DNA of 64,000 nucleotides, from positions 682,001-746,000 of the forward strand of contig NZ_CP019419.1 in the NCBI RefSeq assembly GCF_001975665.1. Reading direction: 5' to 3'. Positions 1-9,143 of the stretch are shown in pieces (position 1 is the stretch's first letter; the number at the start of each line of letters is the position of its first letter). Source of the stretch: Polaribacter reichenbachii (GTDB lineage Bacteria > Bacteroidota > Bacteroidia > Flavobacteriales > Flavobacteriaceae). Below the pieces are notes generated by a model. That model saw only the letters and a list, made by a program, of their open reading frames with translations, was not told where the DNA came from and searched no databases. The translations under genes and the position numbers were made by a program.

Positions 1-40
1 TGTTTTATAACTCTTTCTTTTAAGCTCGATAATCTCATAA

Positions 41-1213
41 CTATTGAAGTAGATTTAAAAATTCATTTGTTTTTGTTTGCCAACTATTTTTATTAAAATC
101 CATTTTAGGCTTTTCGTTTTTAATACCTCGTTTTATTTCATTTGATAATTCTTTTTTATTGTGAATTAAGTACAGGTAACCTTCTAAATCTTCCAACCCA
201 TTCCCATTAGTTCCTATAACTTTTTTATTTAATGCCAAATATTCATATACTTTAATTGGATTGGTGCCTGATTTTTTGTTTTCTTCTATATAATACGGAA
301 CAAGACATATATCAAAAGCATTGACATAGTTTGGATATTCATCATAAAACTTATCTCCTAAGTAATGTACATTATTTAATTTAACAATTGATTCAAATAT
401 TTCATCATCTAATATCTGACCAATTAAAACAAAAGAAACTTCTGGATTATTGAGAATTGCATAATTTAATAATTCTATATTTATTGTTTGTGTTATTTTG
501 CCTCCAAACCCAACAATAGGTTTTTGAATGTTATTAATATCTTTTGGTATTCTATAATTAGCATTTAAATTAAACCTATTTACATCTAAACCATTTTTAA
601 TTAGTATAATTTCTGATAGATTAAATTCTTTAGAAAAGTAGTCTATATTGTCTCTAGAATTTGTAATCCATAAATCAACATTTTGAGAATAACTAACATA
701 CCCTTGTTTTATTTGTTTTTTAATGGAAAAATAGTCATCAATTAAACAGAAATTATCCCATGCATCAAAAACACTTTTTTGAGGATTTAATTTTGATATT
801 AATTTATGGGCAAAAACATTTTGAGATAGCAAATTATAAGTACATATTTGCAATTTACCTATACACTCATTAATAAAATCAATATATTTATCATTAGAGA
901 ACTCATCTATAAACCATAAAAATTTTCTCATAATTTGGCCATAAATATCTTTTGAAATATAATCTACGATATAAGTAGTTGGATTAACTTCTATAAGCTG
1001 AAATCCATTTCTATTAAAAATACTCCTACCTTCAATTTTCCTTTTTTTCTTTTTTAATACAATTTCTAATAATGTAGTTGGTCTATTTATAATTATAATT
1101 TTTTCAATTCTATTTGATTGCTGTAAGCTTTCAATAAAATGAGCATCTCTAGTTCTAAATCCTTCTTTTTTAATTTTTCGCCAATCATGAAAAGGCACTA
1201 TAATTAAATTCAT
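41..1213 (-). CDS. GT4-like glycosyltransferase
   Basis: 390 aa cytoplasmic glycosyltransferase of the GT-B fold, probably family GT4, transferring a sugar from a nucleotide donor during surface polysaccharide assembly. The C-terminal half shows the usual donor-site layout: a PIVGFGGKI strand near residue 235, a VHYLGDKFYDEYPNY segment, and the acidic motif region GTNPIKVYEYLALNKKVIGT near residues 318-337. The N-terminal half is divergent, as expected for the acceptor domain. It is the last visible gene of the minus-strand polysaccharide operon, 17 nt after the lipoprotein gene. The acceptor and sugar cannot be told from sequence. The stop is TAG at 41-43, so the gene is complete within the window. 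Confidence 0.8.
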   Translation of the reverse strand: MNLIIVPFHDWRKIKKEGFRTRDAHFIESLQQSNRIEKIIIINRPTTLLEIVLKKKKRKIEGRSIFNRNGFQLIEVNPTTYIVDYISKDIYGQIMRKFLWFIDEFSNDKYIDFINECIGKLQICTYNLLSQNVFAHKLISKLNPQKSVFDAWDNFCLIDDYFSIKKQIKQGYVSYSQNVDLWITNSRDNIDYFSKEFNLSEIILIKNGLDVNRFNLNANYRIPKDINNIQKPIVGFGGKITQTINIELLNYAILNNPEVSFVLIGQILDDEIFESIVKLNNVHYLGDKFYDEYPNYVNAFDICLVPYYIEENKKSGTNPIKVYEYLALNKKVIGTNGNGLEDLEGYLYLIHNKKELSNEIKRGIKNEKPKMDFNKNSWQTKTNEFLNLLQ

Positions 1214-1230
1214 TTTTTAAAAGTTATTTA

Positions 1231-1743
1231 TTACAATTCTAGTTCTATCTTCTTGATTAATATAGGTTTAGCTATTACAAAAGGGTCTTTTTTATTTGCA
1301 ATAATTTTTAAATTCATTTTTCCATCAACACCGTTAAAATGTATAAATTTATTTAGCCTAAAGAAAATTTTAATCAAATCACTATTTATTAAAATACTAT
1401 TATTCATATATGATAAAGTAATTGACTTCGTTATTATTTCTTTTTGAAATTGATTACTTCCAAAATCGAGTCTGAATTGATGAAGACGGGCTTTTTCTGG
1501 AAGTATAAATGTAATTCTTTGAACTTTTTTTGACGCATTTACTTTTTTTTTGATTTTTTTTTCCTCGCTAAAATTTACTTGTACATTTGAATTTTCTTCT
1601 AAATAAAAGACTTCAAAAAAATCATCTTTTGGAACAATAGCGTCAATATGAATCTCAAAATTATTTAGTTCTGTTTTAGGTGTATTTTTTTTATTAGAGG
1701 GTTTACAACTAAGAAGAATTAAACATATTATAAAATATCTCAT
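1231..1743 (-). CDS. hypothetical lipoprotein in the polysaccharide locus
   Basis: 170 aa protein with a short lipoprotein signal (MRYFIICLILLSC, lipidated Cys13). The mature part is lysine-rich, beta-prone and without a recognisable domain. It lies 6 nt downstream of the polymerase-like gene and 17 nt upstream of the glycosyltransferase, so it is co-transcribed with the locus. I do not recognise the family. A periplasmic or outer-membrane accessory role in polysaccharide assembly or display is a guess from position only. The AT-rich composition matches its neighbours. Confidence 0.6.
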   Translation of the reverse strand: MRYFIICLILLSCKPSNKKNTPKTELNNFEIHIDAIVPKDDFFEVFYLEENSNVQVNFSEEKKIKKKVNASKKVQRITFILPEKARLHQFRLDFGSNQFQKEIITKSITLSYMNNSILINSDLIKIFFRLNKFIHFNGVDGKMNLKIIANKKDPFVIAKPILIKKIELEL

Positions 1744-1749
1744 AGTAAT

Positions 1750-2955
1750 TTATTTTAATTTAATATCCTCTTTTCTTTTCGCCTTAATTAAAGAGAGAGA
1801 TAACATCATTGCTATATCAAAAAATACTGTTGTCATAAATAAATATAATATAAAAACACTATAAATTAGTACAAATGACTCATACTCTAATGACAAAGAT
1901 TTTATTAAAAAAAATGCTAAAATTATAGTAGCAATAAGACCAATTATTCCTAAGTCATTATAAGACCAAATTAACTGAGAAAAATGATTAGTTTGTTTGA
2001 ATTTTCCAGTAAATATATTAAAGTAATTGTAAGGACCATCTCCAATCCATTTTAACTCTTTTTTTGTAGCATATGTAACTACTACTTGTGGGCGTTTAGC
2101 ATAACCTTTCTCAAACGCAATTAAAGATTGCTGTGGTGTATACCTACTTTTAAAGTACAGATATTGTGCGTTAATAGCATGTATATTTAAAGAGAAATTA
2201 AAAACTACTATAGAAATTATAGCAATAGCAAAAACTCCCAAAATATTAATCTTTTTATAGAGCCATAAAAATAAATAATATAAGAAAACAATAATTAGCA
2301 TTAATTTTGTCAAATTAGATTCCATAATAAAAATAGTAGCTGATAAATATGTTAACAAAATCCAAGGAATTTTATTAATTTCTTTTCTTCTAATTCTAAA
2401 TATTATATTAATAATGTATGAGAGTAAGAAAAAACCTAAAGCATGATCTGCCTTTATAAAAAAAGAGCCAAACATAAAATCATAATCATTTATATTTTGA
2501 TTTGAATTATTAAGTTTAATCAAAAAATCAAATCCAAACTTTTGGATTAATATTAAAGGCAATTGAATAAGAGCTATAAAACGACTAAATTTTATAAGAA
2601 TCGGTTGAAAATTAATATTTCTTTTTTCTAAAACCTTATAAAAATAAAAAATTACCAAAGGGTTAAGCGAAAAAAAAACATATAATAAAACCTTATGTAT
2701 TTTAGAGAAGTTTATAAGCGAACTTATCAAAATTATAAGAGAAAAAAATAAACTCGATAATAAAAATTGTGATATATATATTTTTCTTGAAGTTAATGTA
2801 TGTATTAAAATTAATATCCATATAACAACAACAACAAATATTGTATAAACCGTATTAGGAACTCCAATAAAGTATTGAATAAATCCTCCACAGAGAAATA
2901 CAAGTATTAAAATTAATACATAAGAATTGTATAAAAAATAGTTTAACTTATCCAT
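1750..2955 (-). CDS. O-antigen polymerase/ligase-like membrane protein (Wzy-like)
   Basis: 401 aa integral membrane protein with about ten hydrophobic segments and one larger hydrophilic stretch near residues 265-320, the arrangement typical of Wzy polymerases and WaaL-type O-antigen ligases. It would join lipid-linked repeat units in the periplasm. Sequence conservation in this family is too low to separate polymerase from ligase. Its position directly after the flippase gene (3 nt gap) and among glycosyltransferases favours the Wzy role. No truncation is visible. Confidence 0.65.
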   Translation of the reverse strand: MDKLNYFLYNSYVLILILVFLCGGFIQYFIGVPNTVYTIFVVVVIWILILIHTLTSRKIYISQFLLSSLFFSLIILISSLINFSKIHKVLLYVFFSLNPLVIFYFYKVLEKRNINFQPILIKFSRFIALIQLPLILIQKFGFDFLIKLNNSNQNINDYDFMFGSFFIKADHALGFFLLSYIINIIFRIRRKEINKIPWILLTYLSATIFIMESNLTKLMLIIVFLYYLFLWLYKKINILGVFAIAIISIVVFNFSLNIHAINAQYLYFKSRYTPQQSLIAFEKGYAKRPQVVVTYATKKELKWIGDGPYNYFNIFTGKFKQTNHFSQLIWSYNDLGIIGLIATIILAFFLIKSLSLEYESFVLIYSVFILYLFMTTVFFDIAMMLSLSLIKAKRKEDIKLK

Positions 2956-2958
2956 ATT

Positions 2959-4383
2959 TTAGACTAAATCCTTTTTTAATAAATTTAATATATCTTTTTT
3001 CAAATAGAAAAATGTTACAATCAAAACCAAACTATAAATTAAAATCTTAACCATTATTTCACTTGTTTCAAAATCATAAAACACTATCAAAGAAATAATA
3101 AAATATAACCAAGGAACCAATAACATAATTATACTCGAATAATCAATTTTTACAAACTTTTTGTAAACTCTACTTAAGCTAGTTACTAAAACAAATTTAG
3201 TAATTAAAGTTGCTATGGCTGCTCCTAAAAATCCATATTCTTTAATTAAAAAATAATTAAGTATAATATTTACTATAGCAGAAAAAATTGTAAAAAAAGG
3301 CAAAACTCTACTTCCTTTTTTTTCAATATTATAGAAAAGCGGGGTTGAAAAGAAATAATATACACTATGAAAAACGAAGGCAAAAGATATATAAGGAATA
3401 ACTTTCCAACCTTGATGATATACTTCAGGAGTGATTATAAAAATAATATTCTTTCCAAAAAAAGATAAACCAAGAGCAATAATGCAATATAAAAAAACCA
3501 ATACTTTTGCAATTCTAGGAATTCCATTATACTTCTGTAATTTTGCTTGTTCATTAAACCATGGAACAAATGCTTGATTAACCCCAGAGGCTAATAAAAA
3601 AACAACTCCTCCAAAGGTATTCCCAAGATGATATATCCCTGTTAATGATGTAGACAACATATTATTTATAAACAATCTATCAATAATGGTTGTTACTACT
3701 CCAGAAAGTGAATGTGGTACAAGGGGTAATGAATATTTAATAGACTCTCTTAAAATTGAAATGTCGATCCCAATTGTAATGTCTTTTCCAAACCTAGAAA
3801 TTGTATAGATAAAAAAGATAATATTTGTTAAAGCCAATGAACCTAAAACCCCTTTTGCTCCCAAATTTAACAAAGTAACACTAATTAAAAGAAAACAAAG
3901 GTTTGTTGTAAAAAACATTAAATTGTTCTTACCAAATCTCTTACCTTCTTGACGAGCTTGTAAAGTATTTTGAAAAATGGTGTATACTGGATTAAATAAA
4001 ATAGAAATCATCCCTATTAACATAAAAGGGAAAAAACTTACATTATCTAAAAATGGGTCGATTAGATATTTATGCCCAAGAAAAAGAACAATAGTAAGTA
4101 AGAAACTAAATAAAAATACAAAAGTAACAATTGTACCAAATAACTTTTTAACTTTTTCGACATCATCTTTATACTCGTAATAAAACCTATTAAGACAACC
4201 GTTTAAAGACAATAAATAAAATACATTTAAAAAGGCACTTACTGCAGTAACAACAGCTACAACCCCATAATCGTATGTAGTTAAATAAGAAGTTAGTATT
4301 GGAACTAACAAAAAATTAATCCCTTTTTGTAATAGATTAAGAATACTATAAATTCCTGAATTAACTAAAATTTTATTGGCCAT
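2959..4383 (-). CDS. polysaccharide flippase (Wzx / MOP family)
   Basis: 474 aa multi-pass membrane protein (12-14 hydrophobic segments) of the polysaccharide biosynthesis branch of the MOP superfamily. It would flip undecaprenyl-linked repeat units across the inner membrane. The N-terminus begins with the characteristic short amphipathic part leading into the first helix (IYSILNLLQKGINFLLVPIL). Length is typical of Wzx proteins. It abuts the preceding GT-B gene (1 nt gap) and the Wzy-like gene (3 nt), so translation is probably coupled. Together with the Wzz-like and Wzy-like genes this indicates a Wzx/Wzy-dependent pathway rather than an ABC-transporter export route. Confidence 0.85.
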   Translation of the reverse strand: MANKILVNSGIYSILNLLQKGINFLLVPILTSYLTTYDYGVVAVVTAVSAFLNVFYLLSLNGCLNRFYYEYKDDVEKVKKLFGTIVTFVFLFSFLLTIVLFLGHKYLIDPFLDNVSFFPFMLIGMISILFNPVYTIFQNTLQARQEGKRFGKNNLMFFTTNLCFLLISVTLLNLGAKGVLGSLALTNIIFFIYTISRFGKDITIGIDISILRESIKYSLPLVPHSLSGVVTTIIDRLFINNMLSTSLTGIYHLGNTFGGVVFLLASGVNQAFVPWFNEQAKLQKYNGIPRIAKVLVFLYCIIALGLSFFGKNIIFIITPEVYHQGWKVIPYISFAFVFHSVYYFFSTPLFYNIEKKGSRVLPFFTIFSAIVNIILNYFLIKEYGFLGAAIATLITKFVLVTSLSRVYKKFVKIDYSSIIMLLVPWLYFIISLIVFYDFETSEIMVKILIYSLVLIVTFFYLKKDILNLLKKDLV

Positions 4384-4384
4384 T

Positions 4385-5641
4385 TCAACTCTTTATAGTG
4401 TCTTGTATAAACTTAGATATTTTTATAGTTGACTTTCCATAAAACTCAGAACCAATTGCTGCATTATAGAAATTTGATTTTGATTGTACATTAGGTTTAA
4501 AAATTTTTAATTTACCTAATTCTATATTTAAATCTTCAATCGTTTTATAATGTTTTAACAATCCATTTTCAACATATCCATAAAAGTCAAATCGTTTACT
4601 CTTTGTAAAATTATAGTAACAAGCAAAAACATTTAACAATACTGCTTCCAAATGAATGGAAGAATCTCCAGAAATTAGACAATCAATTGATTTAATAAAA
4701 TCAAAAGCACTTTCTACAGAAGGTTTAGACAAAGTAACATTATTTAATAGTGCTAAGTTTCGTTTCTCTGCAGGATGAGGTCTAGCTATAATTTTCAAAT
4801 CTGAATGTTCAGATTTAATTTTCTCAATGCATTTTTTCACGTCATCAATTTGGTCTCCCATATTAAATGCAATACCTAATGTTTCTACTTTGTTGTTATT
4901 ATTAACTTGATCAATATAATCATCAAACTTTGTCATTCCAACAAGTTGGACTTGAGATTTAACAGGACCACTTTTTTTATATTTCAACAAGGCATCTTTT
5001 CCATCTAATAATGCGTAAGTAAATTCTAAAGGAGGGAAATGAGCAGATACAGAAGCATGTTGAACATAATAGGTTTTAATTCCTAAGTCATTTGCAGCTA
5101 ATAATAATGATCTAGCAATTATAAGATGATCATTGGTAAAAACAATTGCTTTAGGTTTACTTTTTTTTAGAAGCCTTACACTTTCTTCATATGTCCCATT
5201 TACTGTAAACAGTAAATCGAAATATCGAAGAGCTTTCTTCTTGTTTTCTGTTAAATAAACTAACCATTTAATAGGATAAATAATATTATATAAAAATCTT
5301 CTATTTAAATAATAATACGAAACTTTAACATTAACTTTTGAACGAAAACGATAAAAAGAAACAAAAATAGAATTAGGTACATCTTCTTGTATTTTTTTTA
5401 AAGCATCTACATTGTTTTGAGTAAGAACTAAAAACCAAACTTTAGAATCTGAAATAACTGTTCTTCTCCAACTTCTTAAAATATCAGCTATTATATCTTT
5501 AATTATTAATTTAATCTTTCTTGGCACAAAAACTGGAGATATATTGTTTACAAAAGACTCAGGAAGTGTTTTTAAATAACCATTAGTATACATGTAACTA
5601 ATATTATTCCATTTTTTTATAATTTTTTTTTTAATTTTCAA
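4385..5641 (-). CDS. GT-B transferase, possible sialyl/polysialyltransferase-like
   Basis: 418 aa soluble protein. The C-terminal half carries an HP motif (IIARPHPAEK, near residue 286) followed about 40 residues on by SGDSSIHLEA (SS motif). HP and S/T-S/T pairs are a hallmark of bacterial sialyltransferases, but CDP-glycerol glycerophosphotransferases and capsule Kdo transferases have similar motifs. The middle has a YVQHASVSAHFPPLEF stretch typical of the wider superfamily. The gene lies immediately downstream of the CMP-sialate synthetase fusion, which makes use of a CMP-activated nonulosonate plausible. The length is close to that of NeuS-type enzymes (about 410 aa). Calling it a sialyltransferase is an inference; the GT-B fold is better supported. 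Confidence 0.5.
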   Translation of the reverse strand: MKIKKKIIKKWNNISYMYTNGYLKTLPESFVNNISPVFVPRKIKLIIKDIIADILRSWRRTVISDSKVWFLVLTQNNVDALKKIQEDVPNSIFVSFYRFRSKVNVKVSYYYLNRRFLYNIIYPIKWLVYLTENKKKALRYFDLLFTVNGTYEESVRLLKKSKPKAIVFTNDHLIIARSLLLAANDLGIKTYYVQHASVSAHFPPLEFTYALLDGKDALLKYKKSGPVKSQVQLVGMTKFDDYIDQVNNNNKVETLGIAFNMGDQIDDVKKCIEKIKSEHSDLKIIARPHPAEKRNLALLNNVTLSKPSVESAFDFIKSIDCLISGDSSIHLEAVLLNVFACYYNFTKSKRFDFYGYVENGLLKHYKTIEDLNIELGKLKIFKPNVQSKSNFYNAAIGSEFYGKSTIKISKFIQDTIKS

Positions 5642-5719
5642 CTTATTTTAAAGTTTTATTAATTACTCAATGGTATAACTAAATAGAATTGTGAATACGT
5701 TTCTTGAAATTTTATTCTC

Positions 5720-6868
5720 TTAATTAATAAGAAAACTATCTACAAATTCTCTAAAAACACCTTCACCTCCTCTACAATTTAGTATTTGTATACTTGGTAT
5801 GGACTTAACCTTTTCTACTGCATCACAGGGGCAAGCTGCAAATCCAACATTAGAAAGTAGTTCATAACAATTAAGGTCATCACCAATGTAAGCTACATCA
5901 CTTAAACTTATGTTTATTTTTTTACAAATATCCAGCGCTGCTGATAGTTTTCCTTTATGCTCTTTACCCTGAAATAAATAATCTACTTTAAGTTTTTTTG
6001 CTCTACGTTCTACAATTTTGGTGTTTTCAGAAGTAATAATTCCTGTTTTAATATTTGCTTTTCTTAGCAATTCAAAAGCTTTACCATCTCTAGTATTGAA
6101 TTTTTTTAACTCATCTCCTTTTTCGGAGTAATACATACCTGCGTCTGTTAAAACTCCATCAACATCAGTAAGAACTAGCTTTACGCTTTTTTTATTTTGG
6201 CTTTTTAAAATAAACCTTTTCATAAGAGACTCTGCAATAATCCAATCATCTTCTTCATCTATTTCAACAGCAGTATACTCAGGCATTATTGAAACACCTA
6301 TTTTTCCTGAAATTCTATTTTTATTTTCTAAAATATTATGAACTGAATTTATATAAAATGCCCCATTTTCCATTAAAAGCCCATCAAAATCTTGCCTCCT
6401 TGGTCTATTTTTATAATCATAGTTTAAAGGTTTTCCTTTTTCATTCCAGAAAAATCGTTTACTTCTAACACATGATAATACTGAGTCATTTTTCTTTAAA
6501 AGGTTAAAACCCTCACTTAAATTTTTATTGCTAAGTAAAGGAGATGTTGCTTGAATTAATATAAAATTATCTGTTGTACTTAAATTAGATTTTGATAAAT
6601 ATTCTAGCATAACACTTTCAGTTGGTGATGAATCTTGCGCATTAAGTTTATCTCTATCATAAATTGATACTTTATCAAATGAAAAAGATTTTACTGTATC
6701 TTTAATTACCAAACTATCTGTTGCAACTACAACTTCATCAATTTCAGCTGTTTCAACAGCTGCTTTTAAAGACCAATAAATAAGAGGTTTTCCGCAAAAA
6801 GGTTTAATATTCTTTAAAGAAATAGACTTACTGCCTTCACGTACAGGTATAAAAGCTACTGTTTTCAT
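5720..6868 (-). CDS. neuA: bifunctional CMP-sialate synthetase / KdsC-like HAD phosphatase
   Basis: 382 aa fusion. Residues 1-225 are an acylneuraminate cytidylyltransferase, activating a nonulosonic acid with CTP: the nucleotide motif starts at PVREGSKSISLKNIKPF (8-24), followed by QATSPLL (106-112), MENGAFY (166-172) and EIDEEDDW (202-209). Residues 228-382 are a KdsC/NANP-like HAD phosphatase with DxD (Asp235, Asp237), Thr279-Ser280, a Lys near 302 and GDDLN (329-333), all intact. The two halves thus look active: dephosphorylation of a nonulosonate phosphate plus CMP activation. Vertebrate CMAS has the same order of domains. It overlaps neuB by one base. The gene symbol covers only the first half. 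Confidence 0.9.
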   Translation of the reverse strand: MKTVAFIPVREGSKSISLKNIKPFCGKPLIYWSLKAAVETAEIDEVVVATDSLVIKDTVKSFSFDKVSIYDRDKLNAQDSSPTESVMLEYLSKSNLSTTDNFILIQATSPLLSNKNLSEGFNLLKKNDSVLSCVRSKRFFWNEKGKPLNYDYKNRPRRQDFDGLLMENGAFYINSVHNILENKNRISGKIGVSIMPEYTAVEIDEEDDWIIAESLMKRFILKSQNKKSVKLVLTDVDGVLTDAGMYYSEKGDELKKFNTRDGKAFELLRKANIKTGIITSENTKIVERRAKKLKVDYLFQGKEHKGKLSAALDICKKINISLSDVAYIGDDLNCYELLSNVGFAACPCDAVEKVKSIPSIQILNCRGGEGVFREFVDSFLIN

Positions 6869-7737
6869 TATTTTCTATACTTAAGTTTATCTCTCTGAAC
6901 TTGTTCTATTTCTAAAATTTCAGAATCTTTGTAGGTCAAAGATGTATAAGTAGCATTTAAATCTCTACATAATTTTCTTAAACCTACAGGCTCTAATGAA
7001 GCTGCATGATCAGTCCCTTTCCAAGTTCTGTCTTTTGTAAAATGTCTCTCAACCCAAGTTGCTCCTATAGCTACAGCTGCATTATCTATTGCAATTCCTA
7101 AATGATGCCCAGAAAATCCTATTGCTTTAACTCTATCTTGATATTTATTTATGAGTCTAGTAATTTCTAAAAGACAAACATTCTTAAAAGGAACAGGATA
7201 GCCAGAAGTACAAGAGTATATAACAAGTCTATCTTTAGCATCATTTTTTTCTTCGAAGAATTCAATTACTTTTCTTTCTTCTTCTTGTGTTGTCATCCCG
7301 AAAGATAAATGAACTTCTCCTTTAAATTCATCTCTTAAAACTTCTAACATTTCAAAGTGATTATTACAAGCTGATGGTACTTTTAATAAATTCGGTTTAA
7401 AAGTAATCATTTCTTTTGCTGAAGTTACATCCCAAACAGATGTTGAATATTCTAAATCTATAGAATCACAATACTCTTTTAGTTTTTTATGTTGATCCAA
7501 AGAAAATTCTAAAAACTCTCTATGAGCCCCATAAGTATCTCCATAAGAATTAGATTGATTTGGGTGAGGCGAATTATATTGCTCTTCTGTCAATAATTCT
7601 TTATTATTTCTTTTTTGAAATTTGGCAACATCTGCACCACATTCTTTAGCTAACTTAAGTAGCTCTATGGCAATATCAAATTCTCCTTTATGATTGCATC
7701 CAATCTCTGCTATTATTTTAGGCTTAATGTATTTCAC
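6868..7737 (-). CDS. neuB: N-acetylneuraminate synthase family protein lacking the SAF domain
   Basis: 289 aa TIM-barrel enzyme condensing phosphoenolpyruvate with a hexose-type acceptor to a nine-carbon sugar acid. Motifs seen: AEIGCNHKG (10-18), KFQ (39-41), GFSGHHLG (207-214), GATWVERHFT (225-234) and GTDHAASLEP (241-250), the classic NeuB set. Usual NeuB/NANS proteins run to about 340-360 aa with a C-terminal SAF (antifreeze-like) domain that reaches into the partner active site. Here the protein stops just after the barrel, and no separate SAF ORF follows. Start ATG at 7737 overlaps rmlC by 14 nt. Exact acceptor (ManNAc, ManNAc-6-P, mannose-6-P or other) is not determined. Confidence 0.85.
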   Translation of the reverse strand: MKYIKPKIIAEIGCNHKGEFDIAIELLKLAKECGADVAKFQKRNNKELLTEEQYNSPHPNQSNSYGDTYGAHREFLEFSLDQHKKLKEYCDSIDLEYSTSVWDVTSAKEMITFKPNLLKVPSACNNHFEMLEVLRDEFKGEVHLSFGMTTQEEERKVIEFFEEKNDAKDRLVIYSCTSGYPVPFKNVCLLEITRLINKYQDRVKAIGFSGHHLGIAIDNAAVAIGATWVERHFTKDRTWKGTDHAASLEPVGLRKLCRDLNATYTSLTYKDSEILEIEQVQRDKLKYRK

Positions 7738-8290
7738 TATTTTTTATTTTAATAAATGAATTAAATGTATTTAGACTTTTATCTTTCTCAGACAAATTAA
7801 TTTCACTTTCAGATAATACCCAATCAATACCCAAAGTAGAGTCATTATAGATAATTCCAAACTCACTTTCTGGATTATAATAATTATCGCATTTATAAGT
7901 AAAAAAAGTATCATCTTCTAAGGTTATAAAACCATGAAGAAACCCTTTTGGGATAAAAAGTTGCTTATTATTCTCTCCTGTAAGTTCTATAGAAAAATGT
8001 TTTCCAAAAGTTATGGACTCCTTTCTAACATCAACAACTACATCTAAAACTTTACCCTTTATAACTCTTATTAACTTTGCCTGTGCAAATTCTCCTATTT
8101 GTTGATGAAGCCCCCTTAAAACCCCCTTTTGAGATATAGATTGGTTATCTTGTACAAAACTTATATTTAAGCCTGTTTTTTTTTCAAAAGTTTTATGATT
8201 AAAACTTTCAAAAAAACTACCTCTTGTATCTCCAAAAACCTCAGGTTCTATAACAAAACACCCATCCAAATTAGTTTTAGTTATTTTCAT
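7724..8290 (-). CDS. rfbC: dTDP-4-dehydrorhamnose 3,5-epimerase
   Basis: 188 aa cupin-fold epimerase (RmlC) converting dTDP-4-keto-6-deoxyglucose to dTDP-4-keto-rhamnose. Family landmarks: GSFFESF (24-30), GVLRGLHQQ with catalytic His62, RVIKGKVLDVVVDVR (75-89), PKGFLHGF (114-121) and the Tyr pair near 137-138. Length is normal (about 180-190 aa). It overlaps rmlA upstream and neuB downstream by 14 nt each. The fourth enzyme, RmlD reductase, is not in this window, so whether dTDP-L-rhamnose is the end product is unknown. Confidence 0.93.
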   Translation of the reverse strand: MKITKTNLDGCFVIEPEVFGDTRGSFFESFNHKTFEKKTGLNISFVQDNQSISQKGVLRGLHQQIGEFAQAKLIRVIKGKVLDVVVDVRKESITFGKHFSIELTGENNKQLFIPKGFLHGFITLEDDTFFTYKCDNYYNPESEFGIIYNDSTLGIDWVLSESEINLSEKDKSLNTFNSFIKIKNSEIH

Positions 8291-9143
8291 TATGTTTTAG
8301 TAAGTTTTTTCCATATCCACTTTTCAAAAAACCAATCGCTAATTTCTCCATTTCAATTTTACTAATAAACCCTGCTTTAAAAGCTGCCTCTTCTAAAGAA
8401 CCGATTTTTAACCCTTGACGCTCTTCTATTGCCTGTACAAATTGACCAGCTAACATTAATGAATTAAAAGTACCTGTATCTAACCAAGTTGTACCTGTAT
8501 CTAAAATTGAAACCTTCAATTTACCTTGGGCTAAATAAACTTTATTTATATCAGTAATTTCTAGTTCTCCTCTAATACTAGGCTCTAAACTTTTTGAAAT
8601 TTCAACAACCGAATTATCATAAAAATAAATTCCTGGTATAGCATAATTAGATTTAGCTACCACAGGTTTTTCTTCTAAAGAAATTACATTTTGATTTTCA
8701 TCAAATTCTACAACTCCATATCGTTCTGGATCATTTACGTGATAAGCATAAACCATACCTCCTTTAGTATTTTTGTTTTTCTTTAATAATTTTGCTAAAC
8801 CAGTACCATAAAAAATATTATCTCCTAAAATAAGCGCCACCTTTTCATTGCCTATAAAATCTTCTCCTATAATAAATGCTTCTGCCAAACCATTAGGTCG
8901 TTTTTGCTCTTTATACACGAAACTACATCCTAATTGGCTACCATCTCCTAGTAGTTTTTTAAAAACAGGTAAATCTTTCGGGGTCGTAATGATTAATATT
9001 TCCCAAATTCCTGCTGAAATAAGTGTAGATATGGGATAATAAATCATAGGCTTATCATAAACTGGTAATAATTGTTTACTCACTGCAATAGTGATTGGGT
9101 ATAATCTTGTTCCAGATCCACCAGCTAAAACTATTCCTTTCAT
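8277..9143 (-). CDS. rfbA: glucose-1-phosphate thymidylyltransferase
   Basis: 288 aa nucleotidyltransferase (RmlA) making dTDP-glucose from dTTP and glucose-1-phosphate, first step of the dTDP-deoxysugar pathway. The N-terminal signature GIVLAGGSGTRLYP (3-16) and KQLLPVYDKPMIYYP (23-37) are complete, as are the LGDNIFYG segment and EEKP. Length is typical of the short RmlA class. The start codon overlaps the rmlB stop (TAATG arrangement at 9141-9145), indicating coupled translation. Confidence 0.95.
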   Translation of the reverse strand: MKGIVLAGGSGTRLYPITIAVSKQLLPVYDKPMIYYPISTLISAGIWEILIITTPKDLPVFKKLLGDGSQLGCSFVYKEQKRPNGLAEAFIIGEDFIGNEKVALILGDNIFYGTGLAKLLKKNKNTKGGMVYAYHVNDPERYGVVEFDENQNVISLEEKPVVAKSNYAIPGIYFYDNSVVEISKSLEPSIRGELEITDINKVYLAQGKLKVSILDTGTTWLDTGTFNSLMLAGQFVQAIEERQGLKIGSLEEAAFKAGFISKIEMEKLAIGFLKSGYGKNLLKHNENN

